From: an uncultured Colwellia sp.
GTDB lineage: Bacteria; Pseudomonadota; Gammaproteobacteria; Enterobacterales; Alteromonadaceae
Direction of reading: 5' to 3'
Length of the DNA stretch: 64,000 bases
Assembly (NCBI GenBank): GCA_913062815.1
Contig: CAJXWZ010000013.1
Coordinates: 62,001-126,000, forward strand
A program made the position numbers and the translations under genes. Positions 1 through 8,277 of the stretch are shown here, piece after piece (position 1 is the stretch's first letter; each line of letters opens with the position of its first letter). The notes beneath the pieces are model-generated. The model was not told the DNA's origin, ran no database searches, and saw nothing but the letters and a program-made list of their open reading frames with translations.

Positions 1-1400
1 GTCCCAATGCGGATAAGAAACACGGTACGGGCGGTGGTTCTTCTGAAGTAAAGTCATTGTATGAAATAACGCCGCTAGCCGGATTGAAAGCTGCATTAGG
101 TGATGATGTTAACATTGAAGTGATGAGAGCGCGCAGTAGTGAACTTTCAGCCATTGCTAGTGATTATGTGGCAAGTCGCCACTGGACAGGAACACCGGCG
201 TGGAACATCTCCTATTTTACTGATCAAGGCAGAGCAGAGCTTAAGCAAGAATCTTGGATAGTTGATTCAAAATTTCAGTCCGTTAGCAAAGGCGATGTTG
301 AATATATTTCAATGAAAGGAACGATAAAGCCATTGCAAACAGGTATTCATAAATTAAACCTTGAAACAAAAGGTAGTTTTACCTTAAAAATTGATGGCAA
401 AGTACAAATAGCGCATAAAGCCTCCGCTGAAACTTCACTTCAATTAGTTACGATTAGTCACGATGTAGCGTTAAATGAAAATACCGAGTATGTTTTTGAA
501 ATTGACTATGATGGTAATGATAATTTTACGTTAGGTTGGGATGCCCCAGGCGAATTGTTTGCAACCGAAGCACAATATTTAGCTGCCGCTAAAGCTGCAG
601 ATGCGGTAATTTATTTTGGCGGCTTAAGTCATGGTGATGATAGAGAATCAATTGATCGCCCTGATATGAAATTGCCTAACTCTCAAGACGAAATTATAGG
701 TAAACTACTTAACGCTAACAATAAAACCATTGTGTTTTTAGTTGCCGGCTCTGCAGTAGAAATGCCATGGGTTGAACAAGCCAATGCCCTAGTTTGGGGT
801 TGGTATGGCGGTATGGAAGCCGGTAATGCTTTTGCTGATGTATTACTTGGTGATGTTAACCCTAGCGGAAAAATGCCTATTACTTTACCTGCCAAACTAA
901 CTGACACTGCACCCATTGCTTTGAATGACTATAACGCTAAAGAAAGTTTATATTCTGAAGGCGTGTTTATTGGCTATCGTTGGTTTGAACAGCAAAAAAT
1001 TAAGCCCTTATTTAGTTTCGGCCATGGTTTATCTTATACACAATTTGAACTAAGTGCTTTAAAGCTAAGTAAATCAGAGGTAACCAAGGATGAATCAATA
1101 ACACTTGAAGTTACGGTGAAAAATACTGGCGATGTTAGTGGCGCCGAAGTAGTGCAACTATATTTGCGCGACATACAAGCCTCTGTGCCGCGTCCAGACA
1201 AAGAGCTTAAACACTTCGCTAAAGTAAAATTATCTGCAGGTGAAAGTCAAACCATATCTCTGTCATTAAATAAGCGTGACTTATCTTTTTGGGATGAAAA
1301 AAGTAACGATTGGTTAGCGGAAGCTGGCGAATTTGAAGTGTTAATTGGAACGGCTGTTGATGATATAAAACTAACCGAAAAATTTAATTATCATCCATAA
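1..1400 (+). CDS. Glycoside hydrolase family 3 beta-glucosidase, 3' part (cut by window edge)
   Basis: The reading frame is already open at base 3 (PNADKK...GGGSS), so the gene starts outside the window; the TTG at 57 is internal. The first visible residues match the start of the GH3 C-terminal domain. A PA14-like insert follows (counting from 57, roughly residues 40-160, RHWTGTPAWNISYF). The C-terminal domain then resumes with SHGDDRESIDR and GDVNPSGKMPITLP, and GYRWFEQQ and FSFGHGLSYT lead into a Fn3-like domain to the end. Members hydrolyse beta-glucosides or related oligosaccharides, often in the periplasm. The N-terminal (beta/alpha)8 domain with the catalytic Asp is not visible, so substrate and export cannot be judged. 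Confidence 0.9.
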   Translation, partial: PNADKKHGTGGGSSEVKSLYEITPLAGLKAALGDDVNIEVMRARSSELSAIASDYVASRHWTGTPAWNISYFTDQGRAELKQESWIVDSKFQSVSKGDVEYISMKGTIKPLQTGIHKLNLETKGSFTLKIDGKVQIAHKASAETSLQLVTISHDVALNENTEYVFEIDYDGNDNFTLGWDAPGELFATEAQYLAAAKAADAVIYFGGLSHGDDRESIDRPDMKLPNSQDEIIGKLLNANNKTIVFLVAGSAVEMPWVEQANALVWGWYGGMEAGNAFADVLLGDVNPSGKMPITLPAKLTDTAPIALNDYNAKESLYSEGVFIGYRWFEQQKIKPLFSFGHGLSYTQFELSALKLSKSEVTKDESITLEVTVKNTGDVSGAEVVQLYLRDIQASVPRPDKELKHFAKVKLSAGESQTISLSLNKRDLSFWDEKSNDWLAEAGEFEVLIGTAVDDIKLTEKFNYHP

Positions 1401-1409
1401 TATATAGGG

Positions 1410-1442
1410 CTTAGCGATAGATAGTAATTTTCTATCGCTAAG
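1410..1442. terminator. Convergent-gene hairpin
   Basis: A perfect 12-bp inverted repeat (1410-1421 and 1431-1442, CTTAGCGATAGA arm, 9-nt loop) lies between the convergent GH3 and LysR genes. No strong T tract follows on the plus strand, so it may act as a weak bidirectional terminator or a transcript-end stabiliser. Confidence 0.5.
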
Positions 1443-1499
1443 TTACTATTAATAATCCTGAGTAGCATTTAATTTAACCTTACTCAGAGAAGATATGAA

Positions 1500-2420
1500 T
1501 TAAGCGAAAACGTCACTAAATATTCCTTTCAATAAATCCACTTTTACATTTTCTTTTGCTGATTTTTTATATACCAAGGACAAGTCAAATTGATAGGTTA
1601 ATGAACTAGGTTGAATTATTCTCATCGCACCTATATTAAGCTCTTTTTGAATAGTACTTTGCGGCAAATAACCGATATAGCGTCCAGATAATATCATAGC
1701 TTTTCGTGTGTCAAATTGATAAGCCTTTGCTGCTAAATTCAGTTTTGTTAGCTGCTCTCTGCCTTTTACATCTATATCTATTCCTGGGTGAATAGCAGGA
1801 GCTTGAGCTAAGTCTATGGCGCTGATGGTATGATCTACACGGGTAAAAAATTCATGACCTTTAGCGCAACAGAGAAAAATGGGTTCACTAAAAAGTGTTT
1901 TATAGTGTAAACCTTCTACCGGTTTGTAATTTGGCAACAAACCGATATGCGCTTTGTCTTTAAGTAACTTTTTTTCTATGTTGGCAATAGAATCTACATC
2001 CAAGACGAGATGTAAGTTTGGTGCTTGATCATTTATTTTCTCAATAACTTTAGCCATTTGTGTTTGTTTAGCTTCATCCAATGGATCTGAACATAAAATG
2101 ACTAACTCACCGCTTAGTTCTTTTCCTAAAGAGCCAACAAATAACGAAAAGTCGTTCAGTGAGTCAAACATTTTTAATACACCATGGTAAACGGCTTGAC
2201 CATCTTCCGTGAGTGAAAAACCTCCTCGTCCTCGTAAACAAAGTTTAAGCTTCATACGAGTTTCAAGATTAGACATATGCACACTAATGGTTGAGCGTGT
2301 TACACCGAGCTCGTTTTCTGCCGCTGCAAAACCACCATTTTCAACGACCACTTTAAAGATGCGCAAAAGTCTTAGGTCATATTCGGTAATACGCTTAGGA
2401 ATGATAGATTGAGTTAACAA
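1500..2420 (-). CDS. LysR family transcriptional regulator
   Basis: A 306-residue protein of typical LysR length. The N-terminal winged helix-turn-helix spans about residues 14-73 (ITEYDLRLLRIFKVV, then GVTRSTISVHMSNLE). The C-terminal part (about 95-300) is the periplasmic-binding-protein-like effector domain. The start is TTG at 2420: no ATG lies in frame upstream before a stop at 2439-2441, so the unusual codon seems real. It is transcribed away from gabD with about 110 bp between them, the usual arrangement for a LysR regulator of its neighbour, so it probably controls the gabD-gabT pair. The effector is unknown. Confidence 0.88.
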   Translation of the reverse strand: MLTQSIIPKRITEYDLRLLRIFKVVVENGGFAAAENELGVTRSTISVHMSNLETRMKLKLCLRGRGGFSLTEDGQAVYHGVLKMFDSLNDFSLFVGSLGKELSGELVILCSDPLDEAKQTQMAKVIEKINDQAPNLHLVLDVDSIANIEKKLLKDKAHIGLLPNYKPVEGLHYKTLFSEPIFLCCAKGHEFFTRVDHTISAIDLAQAPAIHPGIDIDVKGREQLTKLNLAAKAYQFDTRKAMILSGRYIGYLPQSTIQKELNIGAMRIIQPSSLTYQFDLSLVYKKSAKENVKVDLLKGIFSDVFA

Positions 2421-2442
2421 AGTTTGATAGCCATAAAACTAA

Positions 2443-2468
2443 AGGTTTAATGTTTAGTATTTAAACCT
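2443..2468. promoter_or_regulatory. Candidate LysR operator
   Basis: An inverted repeat AGGTTTAA-N10-TTAAACCT sits in the divergent intergenic region, 23 bp beyond the regulator's start and 64 bp before gabD. Size and position fit a LysR-type recognition site. Assignment to this regulator is inference. Confidence 0.5.
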
Positions 2469-2531
2469 AGTTGAAATTGTTATTCAATAGTAGCTATAAA
2501 ATAATTACCCAAAAATACTTTAGAGGTCATC

Positions 2532-4004
2532 ATGCATAATTTAAACGATCCGCAGTTGTTAAAGAGCTTTTCCTATATCAACGGTAGTTGGCATAGTAGT
2601 GCTAGCGATATTGCGGTTAATAATCCAGCAACAGGAAAATTAGTCGCTAAAGTAAGTAATGCAGGTATTGCTGAAACAGAATTAGCGGTACAAGCCGCAA
2701 AAGCTGCTTTTAAAGCATGGTCAGCAAAATCAGCAAATGAGCGTTCAGCATTATTACGCACTTGGTTTAATTTAATGATGGCCAATCAAGAAGATTTAGG
2801 ACGAATTTTAACGCTAGAGCAAGGGAAGCCATTGGCTGAAGCTAAAGGAGAGATAGCTTATGGTGCTGCTTTCATTGAATGGTTTGCTGAAGAAGGAAAG
2901 CGTGTCTATGGCGATACTATTCCAGCACCATCAGGCGATAAACGTATTGTGGTAATTAAGCAACCTATTGGCGTTGTTGCAGCAATTACGCCCTGGAACT
3001 TCCCTAATGCTATGATTGCTAGGAAAGCAGCAGCGGCATTAGCTTCTGGCTGTACTTTTGTCGTTCGTCCTGCCACACAAACACCGTTGTCGGCTCTTGC
3101 GATGGCTGAGCTTGCTGAACGTGCTGGCATTCCAGCTGGCGTATTCAATGTTGTTGTTGGTGATGATGCTCGTGGTATGGGTAAAGTGTTAACTGAGCAT
3201 GAAGATGTTGCTAAATTTACCTTTACTGGCTCAACCGGTGTGGGCAAATCATTAATTAGCCAATGCGCATCAACGGTTAAGAAAGTTTCTATGGAGTTAG
3301 GAGGAAATGCACCTTTCATCGTTTTTGATGATGCTGACATTGACGCAGCAGTAGCTGGTGCTTTGGTTTCTAAATATCGAAATGCAGGTCAAACCTGTGT
3401 GTGTACCAACCGAATTTTAGTGCAGGAAGGTGCATTAGTACAATTTACCGAGAAGTTTGTTGCCGCCGTTAAAGATTTAGTTTTAGGCAATGGTTTAGAT
3501 GAGGGTGTAACCATAGGCCCAATGATTTCAGCACAAGCCGTTGGCGATGTTAAAAGACTGATTGATGACTCTATTAACCAAGGAGCTCAATTAGCCTTAG
3601 GTGAAGATGATAGCAAGCTAGGTGATAGCAAGCTAGGTGATAGTTTCTTAGCACCAACAATCCTTACCGGTGTCACTAATGATATGTCAATTGCCCATAA
3701 TGAAATTTTTGGCCCGGTATCTCCCATTATTAGTTTTAAAACAGAAGCAGAGGCGATTGCAATTGCCAATGATACTGAATTTGGCTTAGCGTCATATTTC
3801 TATTCTCGCGATATTGGTCGTATTTGGCGAGTTGCTGAAGGACTAGATTTCGGTATGGTTGGTATAAATGAAGGCTTGATTTCAAATGCAGCAGCGCCAT
3901 TCGGCGGGATGAAACAATCAGGTAATGGTCGTGAAGGGTCAAAATACGGTCTTGATGATTATTTAGAAATTAAATACTTATGTATGGGCGGATTAGATCA
4001 GTAA
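2532..4004 (+). CDS. gabD: NAD(P)-dependent succinate-semialdehyde dehydrogenase
   Basis: A 490-residue aldehyde dehydrogenase close to GabD, which oxidises succinate semialdehyde to succinate in the last step of 4-aminobutyrate breakdown. Visible signatures are TPWNFP (cofactor/oxyanion Asn), FTGSTGVGK (nucleotide binding), MELGGN with general-base Glu255, and GQTCVC with nucleophile Cys289. C-terminal FGGMKQSGNGREGSKYG is typical of GabD. gabT follows, so the pair forms the GABA shunt in reverse gene order. An in-frame 15-bp tandem duplication (3609-3638) adds the loop DSKLGDSKLGDS near residues 360-371, away from the active site. The divergent LysR gene probably regulates it. Confidence 0.93.
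   Translation: MHNLNDPQLLKSFSYINGSWHSSASDIAVNNPATGKLVAKVSNAGIAETELAVQAAKAAFKAWSAKSANERSALLRTWFNLMMANQEDLGRILTLEQGKPLAEAKGEIAYGAAFIEWFAEEGKRVYGDTIPAPSGDKRIVVIKQPIGVVAAITPWNFPNAMIARKAAAALASGCTFVVRPATQTPLSALAMAELAERAGIPAGVFNVVVGDDARGMGKVLTEHEDVAKFTFTGSTGVGKSLISQCASTVKKVSMELGGNAPFIVFDDADIDAAVAGALVSKYRNAGQTCVCTNRILVQEGALVQFTEKFVAAVKDLVLGNGLDEGVTIGPMISAQAVGDVKRLIDDSINQGAQLALGEDDSKLGDSKLGDSFLAPTILTGVTNDMSIAHNEIFGPVSPIISFKTEAEAIAIANDTEFGLASYFYSRDIGRIWRVAEGLDFGMVGINEGLISNAAAPFGGMKQSGNGREGSKYGLDDYLEIKYLCMGGLDQ
3609..3643 (+). repeat. 15-bp in-frame tandem repeat inside gabD
   Basis: The unit GATAGCAAGCTAGGT occurs twice in a row (3609-3623, 3624-3638), followed by a partial third copy (GATAG). It encodes the repeated pentapeptide DSKLG, and being a multiple of three it keeps the frame. 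Slipped-strand copy-number change would lengthen or shorten a surface loop without breaking the enzyme. Confidence 0.9.
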
Positions 4005-4059
4005 GTATTGTGGTGAACTAAATAATAACGCAATGAAAAAGAATTAAGTGAGAAAGAAA

Positions 4060-5343
4060 ATGACACAAACAAATGTACAATTACAATCTAGAAAAACAAA
4101 GGTTATCGCTCGCGGTCAAGGCAATGTTTATCCTGTTTATGTAGAACATGCAAAAAATGCTGAGTTGTGGGATGTGGAAGGTAAGCGATTTATTGATTTT
4201 GGTACAGGTATCGCTGTTTGTAATACCGGCCATAGTCACCCTAAAGTAGTGGCAGCAGTCAAGGCTCAAGTTGATAAGTTTAGCCATACTTGCGTCATGG
4301 TAAACCCCTATGAAGTAGCGGTTGAATTAGCAGAAAAATTGACGGAATTAGCGCCAGGTAATAGCGAGAAAAAAGCGATTTTTGTTTCAACAGGTGCTGA
4401 AGCGGTGGAGAATTGTGTGAAAATTGCTCGAGCACATACCGGGCGTCGTGGTGTCATTGCTTTTAATGGTGGTTTTCATGGGCGCACAAACTTAACTATG
4501 GCTTTAACGGGTAAAATTACACCTTATAAAAATTTATTTGGTCCTTTTCCTGGAGATATATTCCATGCACCTTTCCCAATAGAGCAGCATGATATTTCAG
4601 TGAAGGATTCAATGAATGCACTAAATAATCTATTTAAAGTTGATATAGCTCCGACAGATGTTGCTGCTATTATCGTTGAGCCTGTACAAGGCGAGGGTGG
4701 TTTCTATCAAGCACCCCCTGAGTTTTTGCAAGCGCTTCGTGCACTGTGTGATGAGCATGGTATTGTGCTTATTGCTGATGAAATTCAGACAGGCTTTGGC
4801 CGTACAGGCAAAATGTTCAGTTTTGAACATGCCAAGGTGGAAGCCGATTTGATGACCATGGCAAAAGGTATTGCCGGTGGTTTCCCTATTTCTGCTGTTG
4901 TTGGAAAAAGCGAAATAATGGATGCTCCACTACCAGGTGGGCTAGGTGGGACCTATGGCGGTTCGCCCGTTGCTTGCGCAGCTGCATTAGCTGTACTTGA
5001 GGTTATTGAAGAGGAAAACCTGATAGAGCGTGCAAATCACATTGGTGCATTATTTAATGAACGATTGTCAGCATTACAAGCGAAATACCCAACGCTTATT
5101 AGTGATGTAAGAAATCAAGGTGCGATGATAGCAATTGAATTGATGAGCGATGGGGATGCTGAAAATGCCAATACCCAACTTACTCAAGCCATTATTGGTA
5201 AAGCGGCTGAATACGGCTTGGTTTTACTAGCTTGTGGCTTTTTTGGTAATGTTATTCGATTTTTACCTGCATTAACTATATCTGATGAGATTGCTAATGA
5301 AGGCTTAGATAAGTTTGAGCAATTGTTTACTAGTTTAATTTAA
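4060..5343 (+). CDS. gabT: 4-aminobutyrate aminotransferase
   Basis: A class III PLP aminotransferase of 427 residues from the ATG at 4060. It transfers the amino group of 4-aminobutyrate to 2-oxoglutarate, giving succinate semialdehyde for GabD. Motifs include VFVSTGAEAVENCVKIAR, the GFHGRT loop, IVEPVQGEGGF, the PLP-contacting Asp in LIADEIQTGFGRTG, and Lys269 in AKGIAGGFP as Schiff-base lysine, matching E. coli GabT (Lys268). An upstream GTG at 4048 could add MRKK, but the alignment and the purine-rich GAGAAAG before 4060 favour the ATG. It lies 55 bp after gabD, probably in one transcript. Confidence 0.94.
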   Translation: MTQTNVQLQSRKTKVIARGQGNVYPVYVEHAKNAELWDVEGKRFIDFGTGIAVCNTGHSHPKVVAAVKAQVDKFSHTCVMVNPYEVAVELAEKLTELAPGNSEKKAIFVSTGAEAVENCVKIARAHTGRRGVIAFNGGFHGRTNLTMALTGKITPYKNLFGPFPGDIFHAPFPIEQHDISVKDSMNALNNLFKVDIAPTDVAAIIVEPVQGEGGFYQAPPEFLQALRALCDEHGIVLIADEIQTGFGRTGKMFSFEHAKVEADLMTMAKGIAGGFPISAVVGKSEIMDAPLPGGLGGTYGGSPVACAAALAVLEVIEEENLIERANHIGALFNERLSALQAKYPTLISDVRNQGAMIAIELMSDGDAENANTQLTQAIIGKAAEYGLVLLACGFFGNVIRFLPALTISDEIANEGLDKFEQLFTSLI

Positions 5344-5361
5344 TGTTAGTTTAACAACGAA

Positions 5362-5390
5362 AAAGAGCCGCTAATGAGCGGCTCTTTAAA
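5362..5390. terminator. Rho-independent terminator, bidirectional
   Basis: An 11-bp perfect stem (AAAGAGCCGCT / AGCGGCTCTTT) with loop AATG lies between convergent gabT and pykA. It is A-rich on one flank and T-rich on the other, so it can end transcription from both sides. Confidence 0.85.
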
Positions 5391-5402
5391 CTATCTTCTC
5401 AT

Positions 5403-6857
5403 TTATTTACTTATATGTTTTTTGGCGATAGTGAGTACTTTCAAGGTATTTGAAGCGCCAACGGTTTCCATCAGATCGCCGTGAGTCAAAATGATTTTAT
5501 CACCAACAGCAAGTTTCGAGTTCTGACATACCTCTTTCAAAATATCATCGCTCAACGTGCCATCGTTACTGTTAGTTGAGTCAAAGGCGATAGGATAAAC
5601 ACCACGGTAAATAGCCGTTTTATTTAATGTTTTACTATGGCGAGATAATGAGAATATTGGTAAGCCAGAAGTAATTCTAGACATAAGCTTACTGGTTTGT
5701 CCTGACTCAGTTAAAGAGATAATTGCTTTAACACCCTCTAAATGGTTAGCCGCATACATTGCTGACAATGCAACGGTTTCTGAAACTTCATTAAAGGTTA
5801 AGTCCATTCTATGATTGGAACTATTAACTAAGCGATGTTTTTCAGCACCCACACATACATTGGCCATCGCAGTTACTGTTTCAACCGGGTATTTACCCGC
5901 AGCAGTTTCAGCACTTAACATTACCGCGTCAGTACCATCTAAGACCGCATTTGAAACATCCATTACTTCAGCACGGGTAGGCATTGGTTGTTCAATCATG
6001 GTTTCCATCATTTGTGTTGCGGTGATAACAACACGGTTTAATTGGCGAGAACGAGCAATAATATGCTTTTGCTTACCAACAAGCTCAGCATCACCAATTT
6101 CGACACCTAAATCACCACGAGCTACCATAACAACATCAGAAGCTAAGATGATGCCATCCAAGACGTCATCATCGTTAACCGCTTCAGCACGTTCAATTTT
6201 TGATACTAAGCGGGCATCACAACCAGCTTCTTGTGCTAACAATCGCGCTTCACGCATATCTGCCGCATCGCGAGGGAAAGATACCGCTAAGAAGTCGACA
6301 TTGATTTTTGCAGCTAATTTAATATCTTCTTTATCTTTAGCTGTTAAAGCTGGTGCAGTTAAACCGCCACCTTGACGGTTAATGCCTTTATTGTTTGATA
6401 AAGGACCACCCACGGTCACCTCAGTAAATACTGACGTGTCAGTAGTTGAAAGTACTTTTAATTGCACACGACCATCATCAAGTAATAAAACATCATCAAC
6501 GCGGACATCTTGAACTAGTTTTTTATAATCGATACCTATTTTTTCCTGACAACCCTGACCTTTTTCTAAGGTGGCATCAAGCTCGAATTTATCACCAATG
6601 GCCAGTTTAATTGGGCCATCTTTAAAAGTAGAAACGCGAATTTTAGGACCTTGCAAATCACCTAATATACCGACATAAATTCCTAATTTCTTTGCTGCAG
6701 CGCGAACATTATTTGCTCTGTCAATATGATCTTGCGGCACGCCATGAGAGAAATTAAGTCTTACTACATTAACACCAGCAGCAAGTACTGCTTCTAATTT
6801 GGCTTTGTCATCTGTTGCAGGACCTAAGGTAGCAACAATTTTCGTTCTTCTAGGCAT
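5403..6857 (-). CDS. pykA: Pyruvate kinase (PykA type)
   Basis: A 484-residue enzyme converting phosphoenolpyruvate and ADP to pyruvate and ATP. N-terminal [13 protein letters not shown] and VRLNFSHG begin the barrel. [11 protein letters not shown] carries the catalytic Lys, and [12 protein letters not shown] with [10 protein letters not shown] forms the metal/PEP site. The C-terminal domain includes [12 protein letters not shown], where type I enzymes carry allosteric contacts; length and N-terminus resemble PykA of E. coli rather than PykF. AAGGATTAAA precedes the ATG. It lies 57 bp downstream of hexR on the same strand, a linkage common in marine gammaproteobacteria whose HexR controls central carbon genes. 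Confidence 0.94.
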   Translation of the reverse strand: MPRRTKIVATLGPATDDKAKLEAVLAAGVNVVRLNFSHGVPQDHIDRANNVRAAAKKLGIYVGILGDLQGPKIRVSTFKDGPIKLAIGDKFELDATLEKGQGCQEKIGIDYKKLVQDVRVDDVLLLDDGRVQLKVLSTTDTSVFTEVTVGGPLSNNKGINRQGGGLTAPALTAKDKEDIKLAAKINVDFLAVSFPRDAADMREARLLAQEAGCDARLVSKIERAEAVNDDDVLDGIILASDVVMVARGDLGVEIGDAELVGKQKHIIARSRQLNRVVITATQMMETMIEQPMPTRAEVMDVSNAVLDGTDAVMLSAETAAGKYPVETVTAMANVCVGAEKHRLVNSSNHRMDLTFNEVSETVALSAMYAANHLEGVKAIISLTESGQTSKLMSRITSGLPIFSLSRHSKTLNKTAIYRGVYPIAFDSTNSNDGTLSDDILKEVCQNSKLAVGDKIILTHGDLMETVGASNTLKVLTIAKKHISK

Positions 6858-6914
6858 TTTAATCCTTATAACTTTTAAATGTTTTTTATAAAACTATGAT
6901 GCGATTGAGCCGAA

Positions 6915-7763
6915 TTAATCTTTACGGTCAAAGCGCGAACTTCTTAAACTATCTTTCACTTTCTTTAAATTATCTCTAAATTTACTGCCACGTCGTAAAG
7001 TAAAACCAGTAGCAAGTACATCTATTAAAGCTAACTGAGCGATTCTTGACGACATCGGCATATACAAATCAGTGTCTTCTGCAACATCAACGGATAAAAC
7101 AATGCTACATTCTTTCGCTAGTGGCGTACCTTCAGTTGTAATACCAATTACGGTGGCGTCGTTTTCTTTGGCTAAACTTGCCACCTCAACCAATGACTTT
7201 GTTCGACCTGTATGTGAAATAACGATAACAACATCGCCTTGACGACTATTTATAGCACTCATGCGTTGCATTAATATGTCATCAAAATAAACTACAGGAA
7301 CATTGAATCGGAAAAATTTATTTTGCGCATCATGGGCAACAATGGCAGATGCACCCAAACCAAAAAATGAAATTTTATTTGCTTGTGTCAATAGATCAAC
7401 AGAGCGATTTATCAATGTTGGATCTAAACTTTTACGGGCTAGTTCAAGACTTGCCATGGTTGATTCAAAAATTTTAGCTGTGTATTCTTCTGCTGTATCA
7501 TTTTCATCAACATGTCTGTTTACGTAAGGTGTGCCATTAGCCAGACTTTGTGCTAAATGAAGTTTAAAGTCAGGATAGCCTTTGGTATCTAATCGGCGGC
7601 AAAATCTATTTACTGTGGGTTCGCTAATGTTCGCTTGTTTAGCTAGTGCAGCTATACTTGAGTGGATAACGGTGCTTGGTGAAGATAATATAACTTCAGC
7701 CACTTTACGCTCAGATTTGCTTAGGGTGTCTAGTTCGTTAGCGATCTTTTCTAATATATTCAT
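6915..7763 (-). CDS. hexR: HexR, RpiR-family regulator of central carbon metabolism
   Basis: A 282-residue RpiR-type regulator. The N-terminal HTH_6 domain (about 1-77, including SSIAALAKQANISEPTVNRFCRRL) is followed by a SIS sugar-phosphate domain (about 120-255, KISFFGLGASAIVAHDAQNKF and VVIVISHTGRTKSLVEVA). In Proteobacteria HexR senses 2-keto-3-deoxy-6-phosphogluconate and controls zwf, edd-eda, pykA and gluconeogenic genes. Here it sits between pykA and the divergent zwf-pgl-edd-eda block, and sites matching its published motif lie in the shared intergenic region. That context makes the assignment strong. Confidence 0.93.
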   Translation of the reverse strand: MNILEKIANELDTLSKSERKVAEVILSSPSTVIHSSIAALAKQANISEPTVNRFCRRLDTKGYPDFKLHLAQSLANGTPYVNRHVDENDTAEEYTAKIFESTMASLELARKSLDPTLINRSVDLLTQANKISFFGLGASAIVAHDAQNKFFRFNVPVVYFDDILMQRMSAINSRQGDVVIVISHTGRTKSLVEVASLAKENDATVIGITTEGTPLAKECSIVLSVDVAEDTDLYMPMSSRIAQLALIDVLATGFTLRRGSKFRDNLKKVKDSLRSSRFDRKD

Positions 7764-7902
7764 TATCTTGTGATCCTAGATCTACTTATATAAGCCAATG
7801 CTTTTGGCATAATAAATTTTGAATGTAATAGCTTTATCATGGCTATTGCTCGTTGTTATATATGCTTACTGTAATTTATTTTCTGTTTAAGTAACAGGAA
7901 AA

Positions 7903-7919
7903 ATGAAATTTTATTTCAT
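7903..7919. promoter_or_regulatory. Palindrome ATGAAAT-TTT-ATTTCAT upstream of hexR
   Basis: A perfect 7-bp inverted repeat with 3-bp spacer, 140 bp upstream of hexR. Its centre and geometry resemble the HexR box (TGTAAT-www-ATTACA), but the half-site is TGAAAT. It could be a variant autoregulatory site or chance in AT-rich DNA. Confidence 0.35.
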
Positions 7920-8078
7920 AATTGGCGTTAATATAATGCAAAACAGCTGAAATTTGCAAATGTTTAATAAATAAACACCGCAATGATTTATTTTTTTGGC
8001 GCAAACTTACTATAATAATTTGAATAAATTGCCTTGATGAACACAATGAGAGCATTTTAAGGATGTTTTTAAATAAAA

Positions 8079-8093
8079 TGTAGTAAAATTACA
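8079..8093. promoter_or_regulatory. HexR operator 1
   Basis: TGTAGTAAAATTACA fits the HexR consensus reported for Shewanella and relatives (TGTARTwwwAYTACA) at every position. It lies about 185 bp before the zwf start, in the region shared with hexR. Confidence 0.75.
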
Positions 8094-8139
8094 AAAAGTT
8101 CTTTACTGATTAACTTTCAGGCGCTAAATTAGAGGTATA

Positions 8140-8154
8140 TGTAGTTTAGTTACA
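8140..8154. promoter_or_regulatory. HexR operator 2 (one mismatch)
   Basis: TGTAGTTTAGTTACA matches the same consensus with one mismatch at position 10. It is 61 bp from operator 1 centre to centre, close to six helical turns, so cooperative binding on one DNA face is plausible. Confidence 0.6.
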
Positions 8155-8277
8155 ATGATGCTAATCATTTTTATTGTGAGTAAATAGCCATTAGTGAAGT
8201 TAACACAAGTAAATAGTCGCAATTTGGGATGTTAACCATTAATTCTATAGTACTCAGATATGAGGTCAGAGAGTTTT

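Larger units (their letters stand above)
7764..8277. other. Long divergent regulatory region between hexR and zwf
   Basis: About 510 bp of AT-rich DNA without a convincing coding frame. It carries a palindrome near hexR (7903-7919) and two HexR-type boxes (8079-8093, 8140-8154), so its likely content is the two divergent promoters plus a zwf leader. No transcription start can be fixed by eye. Confidence 0.6.

Noticed and set aside
683..916. Minus-strand ORF inside the GH3 gene
   Set aside because: It lies in a well-conserved GH3 region on the other strand and has no homology or ribosome site; a shadow frame.
5815..6375. 186-residue plus-strand ORF inside pykA
   Set aside because: Antisense to conserved pyruvate kinase sequence; composition is Ser/Thr/Ala rich as expected for a reverse frame.
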